Positions 8,693 through 18,324 of a DNA stretch of 64,000 nucleotides are shown in pieces. Position 1 is the stretch's first letter. The number at the start of each line of letters is the position of its first letter. This DNA comes from Myxococcota bacterium (GTDB lineage Bacteria; Myxococcota_A; Polyangia; Palsa-1104; JAEUJZ01). The position numbers and the translations under genes are program-made. Under the pieces are notes generated by a model. The model searched no databases. It saw only the letters and a list, made by a program, of their open reading frames with translations, and was not told the origin of the DNA. The stretch lies in NCBI GenBank assembly GCA_025057315.1, contig JANWXW010000049.1, positions 50,779-114,778 on the forward strand, given 5' to 3'.

Positions 8693-10318
8693 ATGCGCCT
8701 CTCTGCCACAGCGGGCCTGGCCTTGCTGGTGTGCTGTACCAGCGCCTCCGAGGCCCCCCCTCCCGGCGAAACAGAGCTTCCCCCGCCAGGGGGACCTGCG
8801 CTGCAGGTCACGGTGCGCAGCGGCGACGACCTGCAGCCTTTGCCCAGTCGGCTCCTCATCCGGGCCGTGCCGCCGACGCGGCAGCCGAGCTTTCGCTCCG
8901 ACGGCGCCACGACAGTAGAGATTGCGCCACAGGTGGTCGGCGACCCAGAGGGCGCTCTGCTGGTCACAGGCCAGGCCACACTGCCCTTGCCTCCGGGCAC
9001 ATACGAGGTACGTGCAACAGCTGGCCCGGAGTATGAGATCGCCCTCCAGCGCGTAACTGTGCCCCAGAGCCAGGTGGCAACCCTGGATGTCACCCTCGAA
9101 CATAGCGTGCGCACCGACGGTTGGATAGCCGCGGACATGCACGTCCACAGCGCGCTGAGCGGAGACTCTCGACTGCACGCCCGTCACCGCGTCATCTCCG
9201 AGGTCACCTCCGGGATAGAGCTCATCGTTCCCACCGAGCATGTCTGGCACAATGACTTTAGCGCCGAGCTATACGCCCTTGGCTATGGCAGCCGCGCGGT
9301 CACCATCCCTGGCAGCGAGTATGGCTTCCGGGACGGGCACATCGGCGTCTACCCGGTGCGGTTCGATCCGCAGGGGCCCCTCTTCGGCGCGCCGGAATGG
9401 GAACGGTGGCCTTGGCATGGCATCGACCCGGAGACGTACTTCCCGCTGATCCATGCCCTGCCCGGCGAGCCGGTCATCGTCATGGCCCACCCGCGGCTGC
9501 CGCCGGACCTGGGCTACCTCCGCAACATCCGCTGGCAGCCGGGCATGCCGCTGCCTACAGCCAGCCTCTTCGATGGCATGGAGGTGCTGCCGGGGTACGA
9601 GCAGACACCCGCCCAGGTGACGGCGCTGGTGGCCGACTGGTTCTACCTGCTCAACCAGGGGCACCGCATCACGGCCCTGGGCAACAGCGACACCCATCGC
9701 CTGGACTGGCTGCGCGCTGGCTACCCTCGCTCCTGGCTGCGTTTGCCCACAGAGGACCCGCAGCGCGTGCTGCCCGAGGACCTGCGTGCCGCGGTGCGTG
9801 GCATGCGTGCCGTGGCCTCCAACGGGCCCTTTGTGCTGCTGCGTGCCGGCGACCGCGAGATCGGCGACACGGTATCGGTCCGCGGCGGCCGCCTGCGCGT
9901 CGAGGTCCTGGCGGACGCGCCGAGCTGGATCGACCTGGACCAGCTGCTTATGTACCGCAACGGCACGTTGGTGCGCGAGCTGCCCATCCAGCGCCGGGGG
10001 CATCCAGCCCTGCGAGAGGTCGTCGACCTGGATGTCCCGCAGGATGGCTGGCTGGTGGCCATGGTCGTGGGCAGACAGCCCCTGCCCGTGGAGATCATCG
10101 GACAGCTCGGCGGCGGGACAGTCCGGCCCATTGCCTTCACCAACCCGCTGTGGCTCGATGCAGACGGGGATGGACAGGTGAGGCCCCCTCTGGGCCCGCC
10201 GCCGCGGCCCATGCCCCTGGGCGTTCCGGCTGAACCACCCCCCGGGGGGCTGGAGGAGCTGCTTCAGCCGCTGCACGCCCCGCTGGACTGCGAACCGTCT
10301 GCCTGGCCCGGGCTGTGA
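8693..10318 (+). CDS. CehA/McbA-family PHP metallohydrolase, lipoprotein
   Basis: Probable secreted metal-dependent hydrolase of 541 residues. The N-terminus is a lipoprotein signal (hydrophobic run ending LLVCC). A beta-rich region with a carboxypeptidase-regulatory flavour follows, then the PHP domain starting at ADMHVHSALSGD (about residue 148, an HxH metal pair) and further metal candidates in PTEHVWHND, GSEY, MAHPR and the GNSDTHRLD segment. This pattern matches the CehA/McbA group, named after a carbaryl hydrolase and a microcin-associated protein; the substrate cannot be inferred. The AAAGG just upstream of ATG 8693 sits very close to the start, so the start is likely but not certain. 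It is divergent from the GT2 operon. Confidence 0.78.
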   Translation: MRLSATAGLALLVCCTSASEAPPPGETELPPPGGPALQVTVRSGDDLQPLPSRLLIRAVPPTRQPSFRSDGATTVEIAPQVVGDPEGALLVTGQATLPLPPGTYEVRATAGPEYEIALQRVTVPQSQVATLDVTLEHSVRTDGWIAADMHVHSALSGDSRLHARHRVISEVTSGIELIVPTEHVWHNDFSAELYALGYGSRAVTIPGSEYGFRDGHIGVYPVRFDPQGPLFGAPEWERWPWHGIDPETYFPLIHALPGEPVIVMAHPRLPPDLGYLRNIRWQPGMPLPTASLFDGMEVLPGYEQTPAQVTALVADWFYLLNQGHRITALGNSDTHRLDWLRAGYPRSWLRLPTEDPQRVLPEDLRAAVRGMRAVASNGPFVLLRAGDREIGDTVSVRGGRLRVEVLADAPSWIDLDQLLMYRNGTLVRELPIQRRGHPALREVVDLDVPQDGWLVAMVVGRQPLPVEIIGQLGGGTVRPIAFTNPLWLDADGDGQVRPPLGPPPRPMPLGVPAEPPPGGLEELLQPLHAPLDCEPSAWPGL

Positions 10319-10383
10319 CAACCTGTGCAACGCTGGAACGCAGCTGCCCCGGGGCGGTACACTGGGGTCGCAAGGAGTTCCCC

Positions 10384-10551
10384 ATGACCGACACCCACCG
10401 GCCGCCTGACCCCAGGGGCGGCGCCAAGAACATCGATGTCTATCGGCTTCCCTCCGAGGCCCTGCCCGTCCTCGAGGACGAGCCTGCCGCCAGGCAGACC
10501 CCCAAGGACAAGCCCCAGCATCCTACAGAGGAAGGGTCACGTAATAGCTAA
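10384..10551 (+). CDS. Small hydrophilic protein, 55 residues, unknown
   Basis: Short open frame with a strong ribosome site (AAGGAG, six nt before ATG). The product is Pro, Asp, Glu and Lys rich, has no membrane segment or recognisable domain, and is probably disordered. It follows the PHP lipoprotein gene by 65 nt on the same strand and its last 29 nt overlap the 3' end of the convergent htrA gene. The ribosome site is the main support; I do not recognise a family. Confidence 0.5.
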   Translation: MTDTHRPPDPRGGAKNIDVYRLPSEALPVLEDEPAARQTPKDKPQHPTEEGSRNS

Positions 10552-11809
10552 AGCGCCCCCGTGCCACCAGCATCACGGTGTCGCTGCCCGGACGCACCTC
10601 CCCCAGGGCTGCCATGAAGTCGGCCACGGTGTGCACCGCATGGGCACCGACCTGCAAGATGACGTCGCCGGGCTGGAAGCCGATGCGGTCTGCCAGCCCC
10701 CCGCGGAGCACGCGCTGCACCAGCACCCCGCGTCCACCTCCCTCCACGACCTCCAGACCCAAACGTTGCCGGGCCCGTTGCGCCACCTCCCTGGGGTCGA
10801 GCGGCGCGGCCTGCACCACCACCTCCCTGTGCAGCAGGCGCAGCCGCACCTCCTCACCGGCGAGCACGCGCCGCGTCCTGTCCCAGAATGCGTCCACCGA
10901 GTCCACCGGCTCCTCCCCGATGCCCAGCAGCACATCGCCCTGGCGGATGCCCGCGCGCTCTGCGGGGCTGCCCGGCTCCACCTCGGCCACGGCCACCCCG
11001 CGCAGGTACCTGAGCCCCTGCGGGCGGATGCCGATCCAGCCGTAACGCACCCGGCCAAAGTGGAGCAGGTCGCTGACGATGGTCCGCGCCCGGTCCACCG
11101 GAATGGCAAAGCCGATGCCCGGTCCGCCCGAATGAACCGCGGTGTTGATGCCCACCAGCTCGCCTTTTATGTTGAGAAGAGGACCACCCGAGTTTCCAGG
11201 GTTGATCGGTGCGTCCGTCTGGATGAAGTCTTCATAGGTGCGCTGGCGGGTGCGCACCACCCGGTGCAACGCCGAGACCACGCCCGTGGTCACGGTGTGG
11301 GATAGCCCAAAGGGGTTGCCGATGGCGATCACCGTCTCGCCGATCATCAAGTCGCGGGCCGTGCCGATGGTAACTGCCGGCAGCCGCCGGCCCTTGGTGT
11401 CCACGCGCAGCACCGCCAGATCGAACGATCGGTCCGCCCCCACCAGAGTTGCCGGCAGCTCCGTACCATCCGACAGCTTGACGGTGATGCGCGCCGCGCC
11501 GGCCACCACGTGCTCGTTGGTGACGATGAAGCCGCGCGGGTCCAGGATCACGCCCGAGCCGAGCGAGGTGCGGCCCTGCGGTTCTTCATCGGGATCCAGG
11601 CCAAAAAAACTGAACGGATTAAATGGGTTGTGCTCTCGCCTCTCCTCAGTGAGCACCGACACCACCGCCGGTGCAGTCTGCTGCACGGCATCCACCACCG
11701 GCGTGCGGCGGCTCGCCTGCTGCGCCGTCAGGCCCGCCACCCCATGGGCCGGAGCCAGGCGGGAGCCTGCCATCAGAGCCAGCGCGCACACCACAAGTTT
11801 CCTTGCCAT
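10523..11809 (-). CDS. HtrA/DegP-type periplasmic serine protease with two PDZ domains
   Basis: Periplasmic quality-control protease of 428 residues. After a signal peptide (about residues 1-22) comes a trypsin-like domain with the full triad: His100 in TNEHVV, Asp130 in DLAVLRV, Ser207 in GNSGGPL. Two PDZ domains follow, each with its carboxylate loop region (YGWIGI...AERAGIRQGDVLL and GVLVQRV...ADRIGFQPGDVIL). An insert near residues 60-78, rich in Phe, Asn and Pro, precedes the first strand, like the LA-loop region of DegP-type proteases. ATG 11809 is chosen because it opens the signal peptide; the frame runs 106 codons further without one. Convergent with the small gene ahead of it. Confidence 0.93.
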   Translation of the reverse strand: MARKLVVCALALMAGSRLAPAHGVAGLTAQQASRRTPVVDAVQQTAPAVVSVLTEERREHNPFNPFSFFGLDPDEEPQGRTSLGSGVILDPRGFIVTNEHVVAGAARITVKLSDGTELPATLVGADRSFDLAVLRVDTKGRRLPAVTIGTARDLMIGETVIAIGNPFGLSHTVTTGVVSALHRVVRTRQRTYEDFIQTDAPINPGNSGGPLLNIKGELVGINTAVHSGGPGIGFAIPVDRARTIVSDLLHFGRVRYGWIGIRPQGLRYLRGVAVAEVEPGSPAERAGIRQGDVLLGIGEEPVDSVDAFWDRTRRVLAGEEVRLRLLHREVVVQAAPLDPREVAQRARQRLGLEVVEGGGRGVLVQRVLRGGLADRIGFQPGDVILQVGAHAVHTVADFMAALGEVRPGSDTVMLVARGRFSYYVTLPL

Positions 11810-12261
11810 GTACCCATGTGTGCCATGACCTCCCGGTCCAGGGAAGCGCCTCCCACGTCCCGAGACGACCCAGCGCGATCGCCGCCCGGGGCCGGACCGT
11901 CCGCAGTGGCTCCATGGCCTCCCCCTAGACCGGCGCCCTCCCCTGCCCCAGCAGGCCGTCGCCCCGCGATGGACAGAGCCTGCCCTGTCCCCATCCAGCT
12001 CACACATCGCCCAGGCCCCTGGCGCAGGCCCTCCGGCCTCTCCATGCATCCTCGCTGCACGCGTGCCAGGGCTCGTCTCCCTCGCCCGGCGGCCGGGGGG
12101 AGTCCCACCCCCGGCTGGGAACACCACTCCCCGGGAAGCACCAGCCGGTGGCGGCGCAAGCGCGACGGCCTAAGGACGGGCCGGCTCCCATGGCACGGTG
12201 GTTGCCGAGCCCTCCGTTGCTAGCTCAACTGAGCCTGACGCTGGAGAAAGGAGCCACCGCC
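11810..12261. other. Intergenic region between htrA and the S1 protease lipoprotein gene
   Basis: About 450 nt between two divergently transcribed protease genes, so it should hold promoters for both. I see no convincing -35/-10 pair and no conserved frame; open frames here are rich in Pro, Arg and Gly and look like chance products of high GC. A good ribosome site (AAAGGAG at 12247-12253) belongs to the gene at 12262. Confidence 0.5.
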
Positions 12262-13569
12262 ATGAGGACCTTCCCATCCCCTCTCGCCGCAACCCTCGGT
12301 GCGCTGATTGCTCTGTCTGCCCCAGGGTGTGGCCCCCCTGACTCCGCGGACGACCCCGTCCCGCCTCGCGACGGCACGGCAGCGGCCGGGGCCACCCTCG
12401 ATGAGCTGCTGGCTGAAGTCGGCCGCCGCGCCCCGGCCTTCGGCGGCCTGTTTGTAGATGAGCAGGGAGAGCTGCGCCTCTATGTGGTGCCGCCCACGGG
12501 GGCTGGTCCCCAAGGGGCGCTGCTGTCGCGCTCGGAGCGGCTCGCCCGGGCCGAGGTGGTGGATGCCATCGCGACCGTGCTGGGCCCCGGTCGCCTGCCC
12601 CGCGGCGGGCTGGAGGTGCTGCCTGCCCGCTTCTCGTTCCTGCGCCTCAAGGAGCTGCACGACCGCGCCTGGCCGCACGTGTTGACGCAGCCTGGCGTGG
12701 TCTTTACCGACATCGACGAGGCGCGCAACCGGCTGCGCATCGGCCTGGGACCCACCGCGCGCCGCGCCGACCTGGAGGCCCTGCTGCTGCGCCTGGGCGT
12801 GCCGGCAGAGGCTGTGATCCTGGATGAGGTTGCCGAGGTCGAGCCGGTGGCCACGCTGCGCGATCGCGTGCGGCCCCTGGTGGGTGGCCTGCAGATCAAC
12901 TTCACATCCTACCTGTGCACGCTGGGCTTCGTCGCGGTCCGCTCCGGCGTGACGGGCTTCGTCACCAACTCCCACTGCACGGCCCGGCGTGGCACAGTGG
13001 AAGGGACCGTGTACTACCAGCCCATTGGCGGGACGACCAACCGCATCGGCGTCGAGACGGCCGACCCGCCCTTCTTCACCGGCGGCGTGTGCCCGGCCGG
13101 CCGCGTGTGCCGCTACAGCGACAGCGCCTTCGCCCGCCTGGACCAGGGGGTCGCCGCAGAGCGAGGGAGCCTGGCCCGCACGAACCTGTCCTCCATCGAC
13201 ATCCTCGGCAGCTACCGCATCACAAGTGAGGCCGCCACCGTGACGCCCGGCGAGGTGCTAAACAAAGTGGGCCGCACCACCGGCCGGACGCAGGGTGCGG
13301 TGTCTTCCACCTGCATCAACACCAACGTCGCGGCCTCCTCGATCACCATGATCTGTCAGACCCTGGTCAACGCCGGCGTGGGCGGTGGGGACAGCGGCTC
13401 GCCCGTTTTCCGCATCCTGAACAACAACAACACGCCCGATGTCACCCTCTACGGCGTGCTATGGGGAGGCACCTCCAACGGCACGCAGTTTGTCTTCAGC
13501 CCCATCGCCAACGTGGAGCGCCCCGACGAGCTAGGCCCCCTGAGCACCTGCACCTCCGGCTCCTGCTAG
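12262..13569 (+). CDS. Secreted trypsin-fold serine protease, lipoprotein
   Basis: Extracytoplasmic protease of 435 residues with a type II signal (hydrophobic run ending LSAPGC, then a Asp/Pro-rich tether). The first 200 residues form a non-catalytic region with beta/alpha character, perhaps a propeptide-like domain. The S1 domain follows, with His238 in TNSHCTA and Ser378 in GGGDSGSPVF; the Asp is probably in the YSDSAFARLD segment. Cys pairs near the active site fit a streptogrisin/chymotrypsin-like fold. The start is supported by AAAGGAG eight nt upstream. It is divergent from htrA. Target unknown. Confidence 0.85.
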   Translation: MRTFPSPLAATLGALIALSAPGCGPPDSADDPVPPRDGTAAAGATLDELLAEVGRRAPAFGGLFVDEQGELRLYVVPPTGAGPQGALLSRSERLARAEVVDAIATVLGPGRLPRGGLEVLPARFSFLRLKELHDRAWPHVLTQPGVVFTDIDEARNRLRIGLGPTARRADLEALLLRLGVPAEAVILDEVAEVEPVATLRDRVRPLVGGLQINFTSYLCTLGFVAVRSGVTGFVTNSHCTARRGTVEGTVYYQPIGGTTNRIGVETADPPFFTGGVCPAGRVCRYSDSAFARLDQGVAAERGSLARTNLSSIDILGSYRITSEAATVTPGEVLNKVGRTTGRTQGAVSSTCINTNVAASSITMICQTLVNAGVGGGDSGSPVFRILNNNNTPDVTLYGVLWGGTSNGTQFVFSPIANVERPDELGPLSTCTSGSC

Positions 13570-13927
13570 GGCAGATGTGAGCCGGCGCGGGCGGGCCCCC
13601 CCGGTCCATCGCCGACCCCTGGGCCGTATGGACGCACCGGATGGGGGCTCGCCCGCAGGGGCGCGATGCATGGGCGCATGGGGGGCCGGCATGGGCGCAT
13701 GGAGGGGACGCATGGGCGCAGGGCGCGGCCGGCAGAAGACACGCACACCCGGCTTTCTCTCCAGAGGGTGCACCCGGCGCCCCAGGGTCGGCGGGCGGTT
13801 GGCACGCGGGCGGGGGCGCCCGGGCCGCATCCAGATCGGGGCCCGCATGCCCACCGGACCCTCAGCCCTCCGACGGCCGGTTGGCTGCTGGCCGGCGCCG
13901 CTCTCTGCAAGCCTGCCCCTGCGGCGC
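13570..13927. other. Intergenic region with short tandem repeat
   Basis: Gap of 358 nt between the convergent S1 protease and Omp85 genes. It contains the 21-nt repeat listed separately. I see no clear hairpin with a T-run and no coding frame that I would support. Confidence 0.5.
13669..13731. repeat. Three 21-nt tandem units with core CATGGGCGCA
   Basis: The sequence CATGGGCGCATGG occurs at 13669 and 13690, and its first ten bases again at 13711, so the period is exactly 21 nt. The unit is a multiple of three, but the frames through it are not convincing as protein. It probably reflects local slippage in a convergent intergenic region. Confidence 0.8.
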
Positions 13928-16900
13928 CTACAGCGAGATAGGAATCCCCCAGTTGAAGTGAATGCGCCCCGGAAAGTGCAGCAGCCACGAGTCAGCCCGC
14001 CACCGCTCAGCCTGCAGGGGCGGCTCCTGCCCGGGCAGGGTCAGCGGGTAGGCGTACTCCAGCGACAGCGGGCCGAACTGGGTCAGCAGGCGGACCAGGG
14101 TCACCCCCACGCTGAAGCGGATGTCGTTCCAGGACAGCCCTTCCCACCGGTTGAACACCGCCCCGGCGTCCACGAACAGGGCACCCACCAGGGGCCAGCC
14201 TAGGATCCTAGGGGTGATGGCGAACTCCCATTCAATCGTGGACAGGAGGCGGATGTTGCCGCCCTGGGGCACCACGCGGTAGGCCGGGTCCCCAGGCAGG
14301 GGGCCAAGCGGCGACCGGATCAGTTCCACCTTGAGCTGGTCCGGATAGTAGCCGCGCACGGTGGTGTCGCCGCCCGCGTAGAACCGCTCCACCACCGGCA
14401 GGGCGGGCCGCACCAACGGGAGGCCATGGTTGAGGCGAACGTTGGCTTTGAAGTTGAAGCGCCGCATGCCAAAGGGCCAGCCGTCCTGGACGGCCAGCTC
14501 GGGGCCAAAGGGCCGGAGCCACAGCGCCTGCCCGGCCAGGACCAGGAAGCTTCCCTCTGCTGAAAACGGCGCATAGGAGCAGCATAGCGCCGCGGTTACC
14601 TGCGCTGAGAGCAAGAACCCGCTGACGGGCATAAGCGGGTTGGTCGGCACCGGCTGGTCGCGCAGGCGGAGCGCTGGCGCCTCGAAGCCCACGCGGCGGT
14701 CCCAGACCAGGCCCATGGACAGCTTGAGGGCCTGCGTCTGGTCGCCAACCTGCTCGAAGTCAGACGTGGCCTCGGCGCGGTAGAGCGGGACCAAAAGCTG
14801 GCTGATGGTAAAGTCCAGCCGGGCAAAGAAGCGCAGCGAGGGCGGCAGGCGTCGCCCCTCGGCATCGGTGCGGGCCACAAAGCGCGTCAGCTCGGCGTTG
14901 GCGCCGTAGGAGGTGACCGGGCCCAGACTGTAGGTCAGCTCGTTGCGCCAAAAGCCGCGCAGGTCCAGCCGCAACAGCGGGCCGTACAGGCGCGGGGCGG
15001 CCAGGCGCGCCTGCAGCGACTGGATGCGCACGCCCAGCTCACCGCGGAACTCGACCTCTGTGCCCGTGCCCAGCAGGTTGCGCCAGGTGTACGCCGCCGA
15101 ACCGTAGACCACGTTGTCGGTGGACAGGCCGGCGTAGAGCACGGTTTCGCCGAGGCTGTCGTAGCGCTCTCCCACCTCCACCAGCACCGGCACGGGATTG
15201 CGCTCGAGCTTCCAGCCCAACTCGCGCGCCTCGCGCAGGTACTGCGCCGTCTCGCCCGGGTTGGCAGTGACCTTGACATAGGTAAACAGCTGGCGCTGCT
15301 CCAGGTTTTGCCGCGCCTCCAGCAGCTTGTTCTCGTTGTACGGGTCCCCCTCACGAAAGGGCAGGTCGCGGCGGATTACGCTCTCGCGCGTGATCACGTT
15401 GCCGCGGATGAGCACGGGCCCAAAGCGCACCAGCGGGCCCGGGTCAATGCGCCACAGCACGCGCACGCGCTCGCGTGCCTCGTCCCAGCTGAGCATTGGC
15501 TCGATGCGCTTGTAGGGGTGGCCCAGGGAGCGATACAGCCGCTCCAGGCGATCCAGGTCGGCCGCCAGCTCCAGCTCGGTAAAGGGCATGCCGGCGCGCA
15601 GCCGCAGCGCCCGCCGCACCGCTGGCTCGTCCAGAGGACCAGGCCCCCCTTCTAGCGCCACCGCCACCCCGTCCACCATCTGCCGGGGCCCCTCCTCGAT
15701 GCGGAAGCGAACGTACAGGTCCTGCGTGGGCTCGGTGCCTCCGGTGGCTGTCTGCAGCCCCAGCAGCGCCGCCGACTCCAGCGCCGCGGGCGATCGCGCC
15801 ACCTCGGCCTCCACCCGCACCAGGGGATAGCCTTGGCGCCGGTAGAACTGCTCCAGGCGCGCGATGTCCTGCTCCAGCTGCACGGCCGTGACAAAACCGC
15901 CCTCGCCCAGGCCGATGAGGCCCAAGCGCGGGTAGCGCTTGGTCTGGACGATCTCCTGCAGGCGGGTGGCGGGGAAGCTCAGCGGCTGCCCCCTGGCGCC
16001 CACAAAGCTGACCTCGCGCACCTTGCACAGAGGTCCCTCCTCGATGTGAAACTCCACCTCCAGCGGGTCGGCATCGCGCCGCTTCCAGCGCCAGGAGACG
16101 CGGGCCTCGAAGAAGCCGTTCTGCTGGTAGAGACGGAAGAGATTGCGTGCGCTCTCCTCCATCTCGTTGGCACCATAGTAGCCATCGCGAAAGATGGTCA
16201 CGGCCCGGGCCACCTGGCGCTCGGAGAGGCGCCGCCGGCCGGGGAAGCTCAGCCGGACCTGCTTGCGCTCGTCGATGGTCAGGGAGATGTCCACCTGGCG
16301 GCGCTTGCGGTCCGGGCGAATCTCGCGCTCCAGCAGGCGTGCCCCGGGGTAGCCGCGCTCCTGGTAGCGCTGCAGCAGGCGCTTGAAATCCTCTTGGATG
16401 CGCATCGTGCTGGTGCGGCCAAACCACAGGCAGCAGTGGTCGAAGATCGCGCTGACCTCTTGGTTGGACAGCAGGCGGAAGCCGCGAGTCTCGACGCGGC
16501 CAAGGCCGTAGCGCAGGCGCCACAGGCCGGCGTTGAGGCTGATGCGGACGCGTACATCGACGTAGTGAGGGCTGTCCGGGTCCCATTCCAGCTCCAGCCG
16601 GGCGGTGGCGTCGTAGTAGCCGCTGCGGTGCAGAAAGGCCATGAGGTCCTGCTCCTGCTTGCGGATGTCTGCTGCCAGGAGCTCGTTTTCTGGCAGGCGG
16701 TAGCCAGGGCGGAAGGTGAGGTTTTGCAGGATCTCGAACTCGAACAGCGGCCAGTTGCCCGAGACGAAGACGCGCCGCACCGTGCGCACCAGCTGCAAGG
16801 TCAGGACCAGGTCCCCCTGCTCGCTGAGATCGGCGTCGGCACGGTAGCCAAGCGCCTCGGTGTCGCGCAGCACGCGGCTTTGGAGCTGAGCATCCCATGC

Positions 16901-17101
16901 GGCGCCGGGGCGGATGTCCAGAAAGCGCAGCAGCTGGGCCGGTGAGTCTGCGGGCCAGAGCTGGCCGGTGATGCGCACGCTCCGGATGGTGCGCGCCGGC
17001 TCGGCGCCAGCAAGGGGGGCGGCCAGGAGCAGCAGGAGCAACAGGACAACCGGGCCGCGCCCGCGAAACGAGGCGGGGGGCTGCTCGGCGGGACGATTCA
17101 T
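13928..17101 (-). CDS. Omp85/BamA-like outer membrane protein with POTRA domains
   Basis: Outer-membrane beta-barrel assembly-type protein of 1057 residues. A signal peptide (about 1-33) is followed by a long periplasmic part with several POTRA-like units; repeated patterns such as QEDFKRLLQRYQERGYPGARL, ARNLFRLYQQNGFF and LEQFYRRQGYPLVRV mark the helix-strand cores. The C-terminal third is a D15-type barrel with the lid-loop motif VRGY in GGDTTVRGYYPDQ and the FVDAGAVF strand. It is longer than E. coli BamA, about 800 residues, because of extra periplasmic sequence. It could be BamA itself, a TamA-like paralogue or a secretion partner. The start is the ATG before the signal peptide; the gene is divergent from the coiled-coil gene at 17335. 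Confidence 0.88.
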   Translation of the reverse strand: MNRPAEQPPASFRGRGPVVLLLLLLLAAPLAGAEPARTIRSVRITGQLWPADSPAQLLRFLDIRPGAAWDAQLQSRVLRDTEALGYRADADLSEQGDLVLTLQLVRTVRRVFVSGNWPLFEFEILQNLTFRPGYRLPENELLAADIRKQEQDLMAFLHRSGYYDATARLELEWDPDSPHYVDVRVRISLNAGLWRLRYGLGRVETRGFRLLSNQEVSAIFDHCCLWFGRTSTMRIQEDFKRLLQRYQERGYPGARLLEREIRPDRKRRQVDISLTIDERKQVRLSFPGRRRLSERQVARAVTIFRDGYYGANEMEESARNLFRLYQQNGFFEARVSWRWKRRDADPLEVEFHIEEGPLCKVREVSFVGARGQPLSFPATRLQEIVQTKRYPRLGLIGLGEGGFVTAVQLEQDIARLEQFYRRQGYPLVRVEAEVARSPAALESAALLGLQTATGGTEPTQDLYVRFRIEEGPRQMVDGVAVALEGGPGPLDEPAVRRALRLRAGMPFTELELAADLDRLERLYRSLGHPYKRIEPMLSWDEARERVRVLWRIDPGPLVRFGPVLIRGNVITRESVIRRDLPFREGDPYNENKLLEARQNLEQRQLFTYVKVTANPGETAQYLREARELGWKLERNPVPVLVEVGERYDSLGETVLYAGLSTDNVVYGSAAYTWRNLLGTGTEVEFRGELGVRIQSLQARLAAPRLYGPLLRLDLRGFWRNELTYSLGPVTSYGANAELTRFVARTDAEGRRLPPSLRFFARLDFTISQLLVPLYRAEATSDFEQVGDQTQALKLSMGLVWDRRVGFEAPALRLRDQPVPTNPLMPVSGFLLSAQVTAALCCSYAPFSAEGSFLVLAGQALWLRPFGPELAVQDGWPFGMRRFNFKANVRLNHGLPLVRPALPVVERFYAGGDTTVRGYYPDQLKVELIRSPLGPLPGDPAYRVVPQGGNIRLLSTIEWEFAITPRILGWPLVGALFVDAGAVFNRWEGLSWNDIRFSVGVTLVRLLTQFGPLSLEYAYPLTLPGQEPPLQAERWRADSWLLHFPGRIHFNWGIPISL

Positions 17102-17334
17102 GACCGCGGAGCTCCCAAGATATCTGTCCGCTGACGCCGCGCAAAGGGGGAAGCGCCCCCCGGGGAGCCTGCGGGGGCTGGAACCCGGGGCTCGGCCCTG
17201 CGGCCAGCGCTGGCCCCGGCGGCAACGAGGGAAAAGGGGTGGAGTGCCTTGCCCGCCCCCTGGGGGGTATGATACATCCAAATTGCTTACTACTCTGGAC
17301 AGATTCCCCATCGACTGCGCAGGAGATGCCTCGC

Positions 17335-18069
17335 ATGGCCGAGCAGCGCCGTGAAAATTCGCTCCTCATCTCTTTGCGGGAGCTTCGGGACATCGAGGAT
17401 GAGCGTGTCCGGGAGGAAAACGAAGCGCGGCGAGCCGCTGAAGAGGCCGAGCGCCGCGCTCGCGAGGAAGCCATTCGACGCGCCAAGGAGGAAGAAGAGC
17501 GCAAAATCCGTGAGGCCGAGGAGAGAGCCCGGCGCGAGCAGGAGGAGCGGGAGCGCCAGATCCGCGAGGAGCAGCTTCGTCTGGAGGAGGCCGAGCGCCG
17601 TGCCCGCATCGAGGCCCAGGCCAAGCTGGAGGAGGCTCGCATCCAGGCCGAGGCGCGCATCCGCGTGGCCAAGGCGCCGCCGATCCGCGCCATCGTCGGT
17701 GTGACCCTTTCGGTGCTGTTGGTTTCCGGGGGGGTGCTGGCCTACGTCATCCACCAGGACCGCCAGAGGGCTGAGGCGCGCCAGCGCGAAAACGAGGAGC
17801 GGTTGCGCAGGGAACGCGAAAAGGCCGCCGCCGAGCGCGAGGCGCTGGCTGCCGAGCAGCGCCGACTGACCCAACAGCTGGCTGACTTGACGCAAAAGCT
17901 GAACAGCGCCACCACCGAGGCGGAACGCGAGCGGCTACGGCGGCAGATGGAGGAGGCACGCCGCGACAGCGCCCGTCGGTCCGCGGCCATCAAAAAGGGC
18001 AGCAAGGAGGGCAAGACCACCACCAGCAGCGACGACCTGCTGGGCGACACGCTGCCCGGCCTGCCCTAA
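17335..18069 (+). CDS. Coiled-coil protein with one central membrane helix, unknown
   Basis: Protein of 244 residues. Residues about 15-115 are an almost unbroken run of Glu/Arg/Ala heptads (coiled coil), then a short Pro segment, a membrane helix (about residues 121-144, hydrophobic with GVTLSVLLVSGGVLAYVI), a second coiled coil of about 70 residues, and a Ser/Thr/Lys tail. With one helix it probably has coiled coils on both sides of the inner membrane. The start MAEQRREN has AGGAG nine nt upstream; the ATG at 17326 overlaps that site and is less likely. I do not recognise the family. It is divergent from the Omp85 gene, which hints at, but does not show, an envelope role. Confidence 0.75.
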   Translation: MAEQRRENSLLISLRELRDIEDERVREENEARRAAEEAERRAREEAIRRAKEEEERKIREAEERARREQEERERQIREEQLRLEEAERRARIEAQAKLEEARIQAEARIRVAKAPPIRAIVGVTLSVLLVSGGVLAYVIHQDRQRAEARQRENEERLRREREKAAAEREALAAEQRRLTQQLADLTQKLNSATTEAERERLRRQMEEARRDSARRSAAIKKGSKEGKTTTSSDDLLGDTLPGLP

Positions 18070-18253
18070 GGACTTAAGGACTGAGGATCCCTGGGGATGC
18101 CTCCTTCCCTTCCCGGCGGCTCGCCAGCCATGGTGGAGGGATGTTCTTGACTCCCAGGGTTAGAGTGTATAAAGTAATCTCATTAAGGCCTACTTTGCAC
18201 CCTGGCACCGCACCTGGAACACCAGAGCCTCTCTTTGAGTGAGTAGAAGTTTC

Positions 18254-18305
<52 letters not shown>

Positions 18306-18324
<19 letters not shown>

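Noticed and set aside
13570..13927. CRISPR-like array at the 21-nt repeat
   Set aside because: Repeats are directly adjacent without unique spacers and there are no cas genes.
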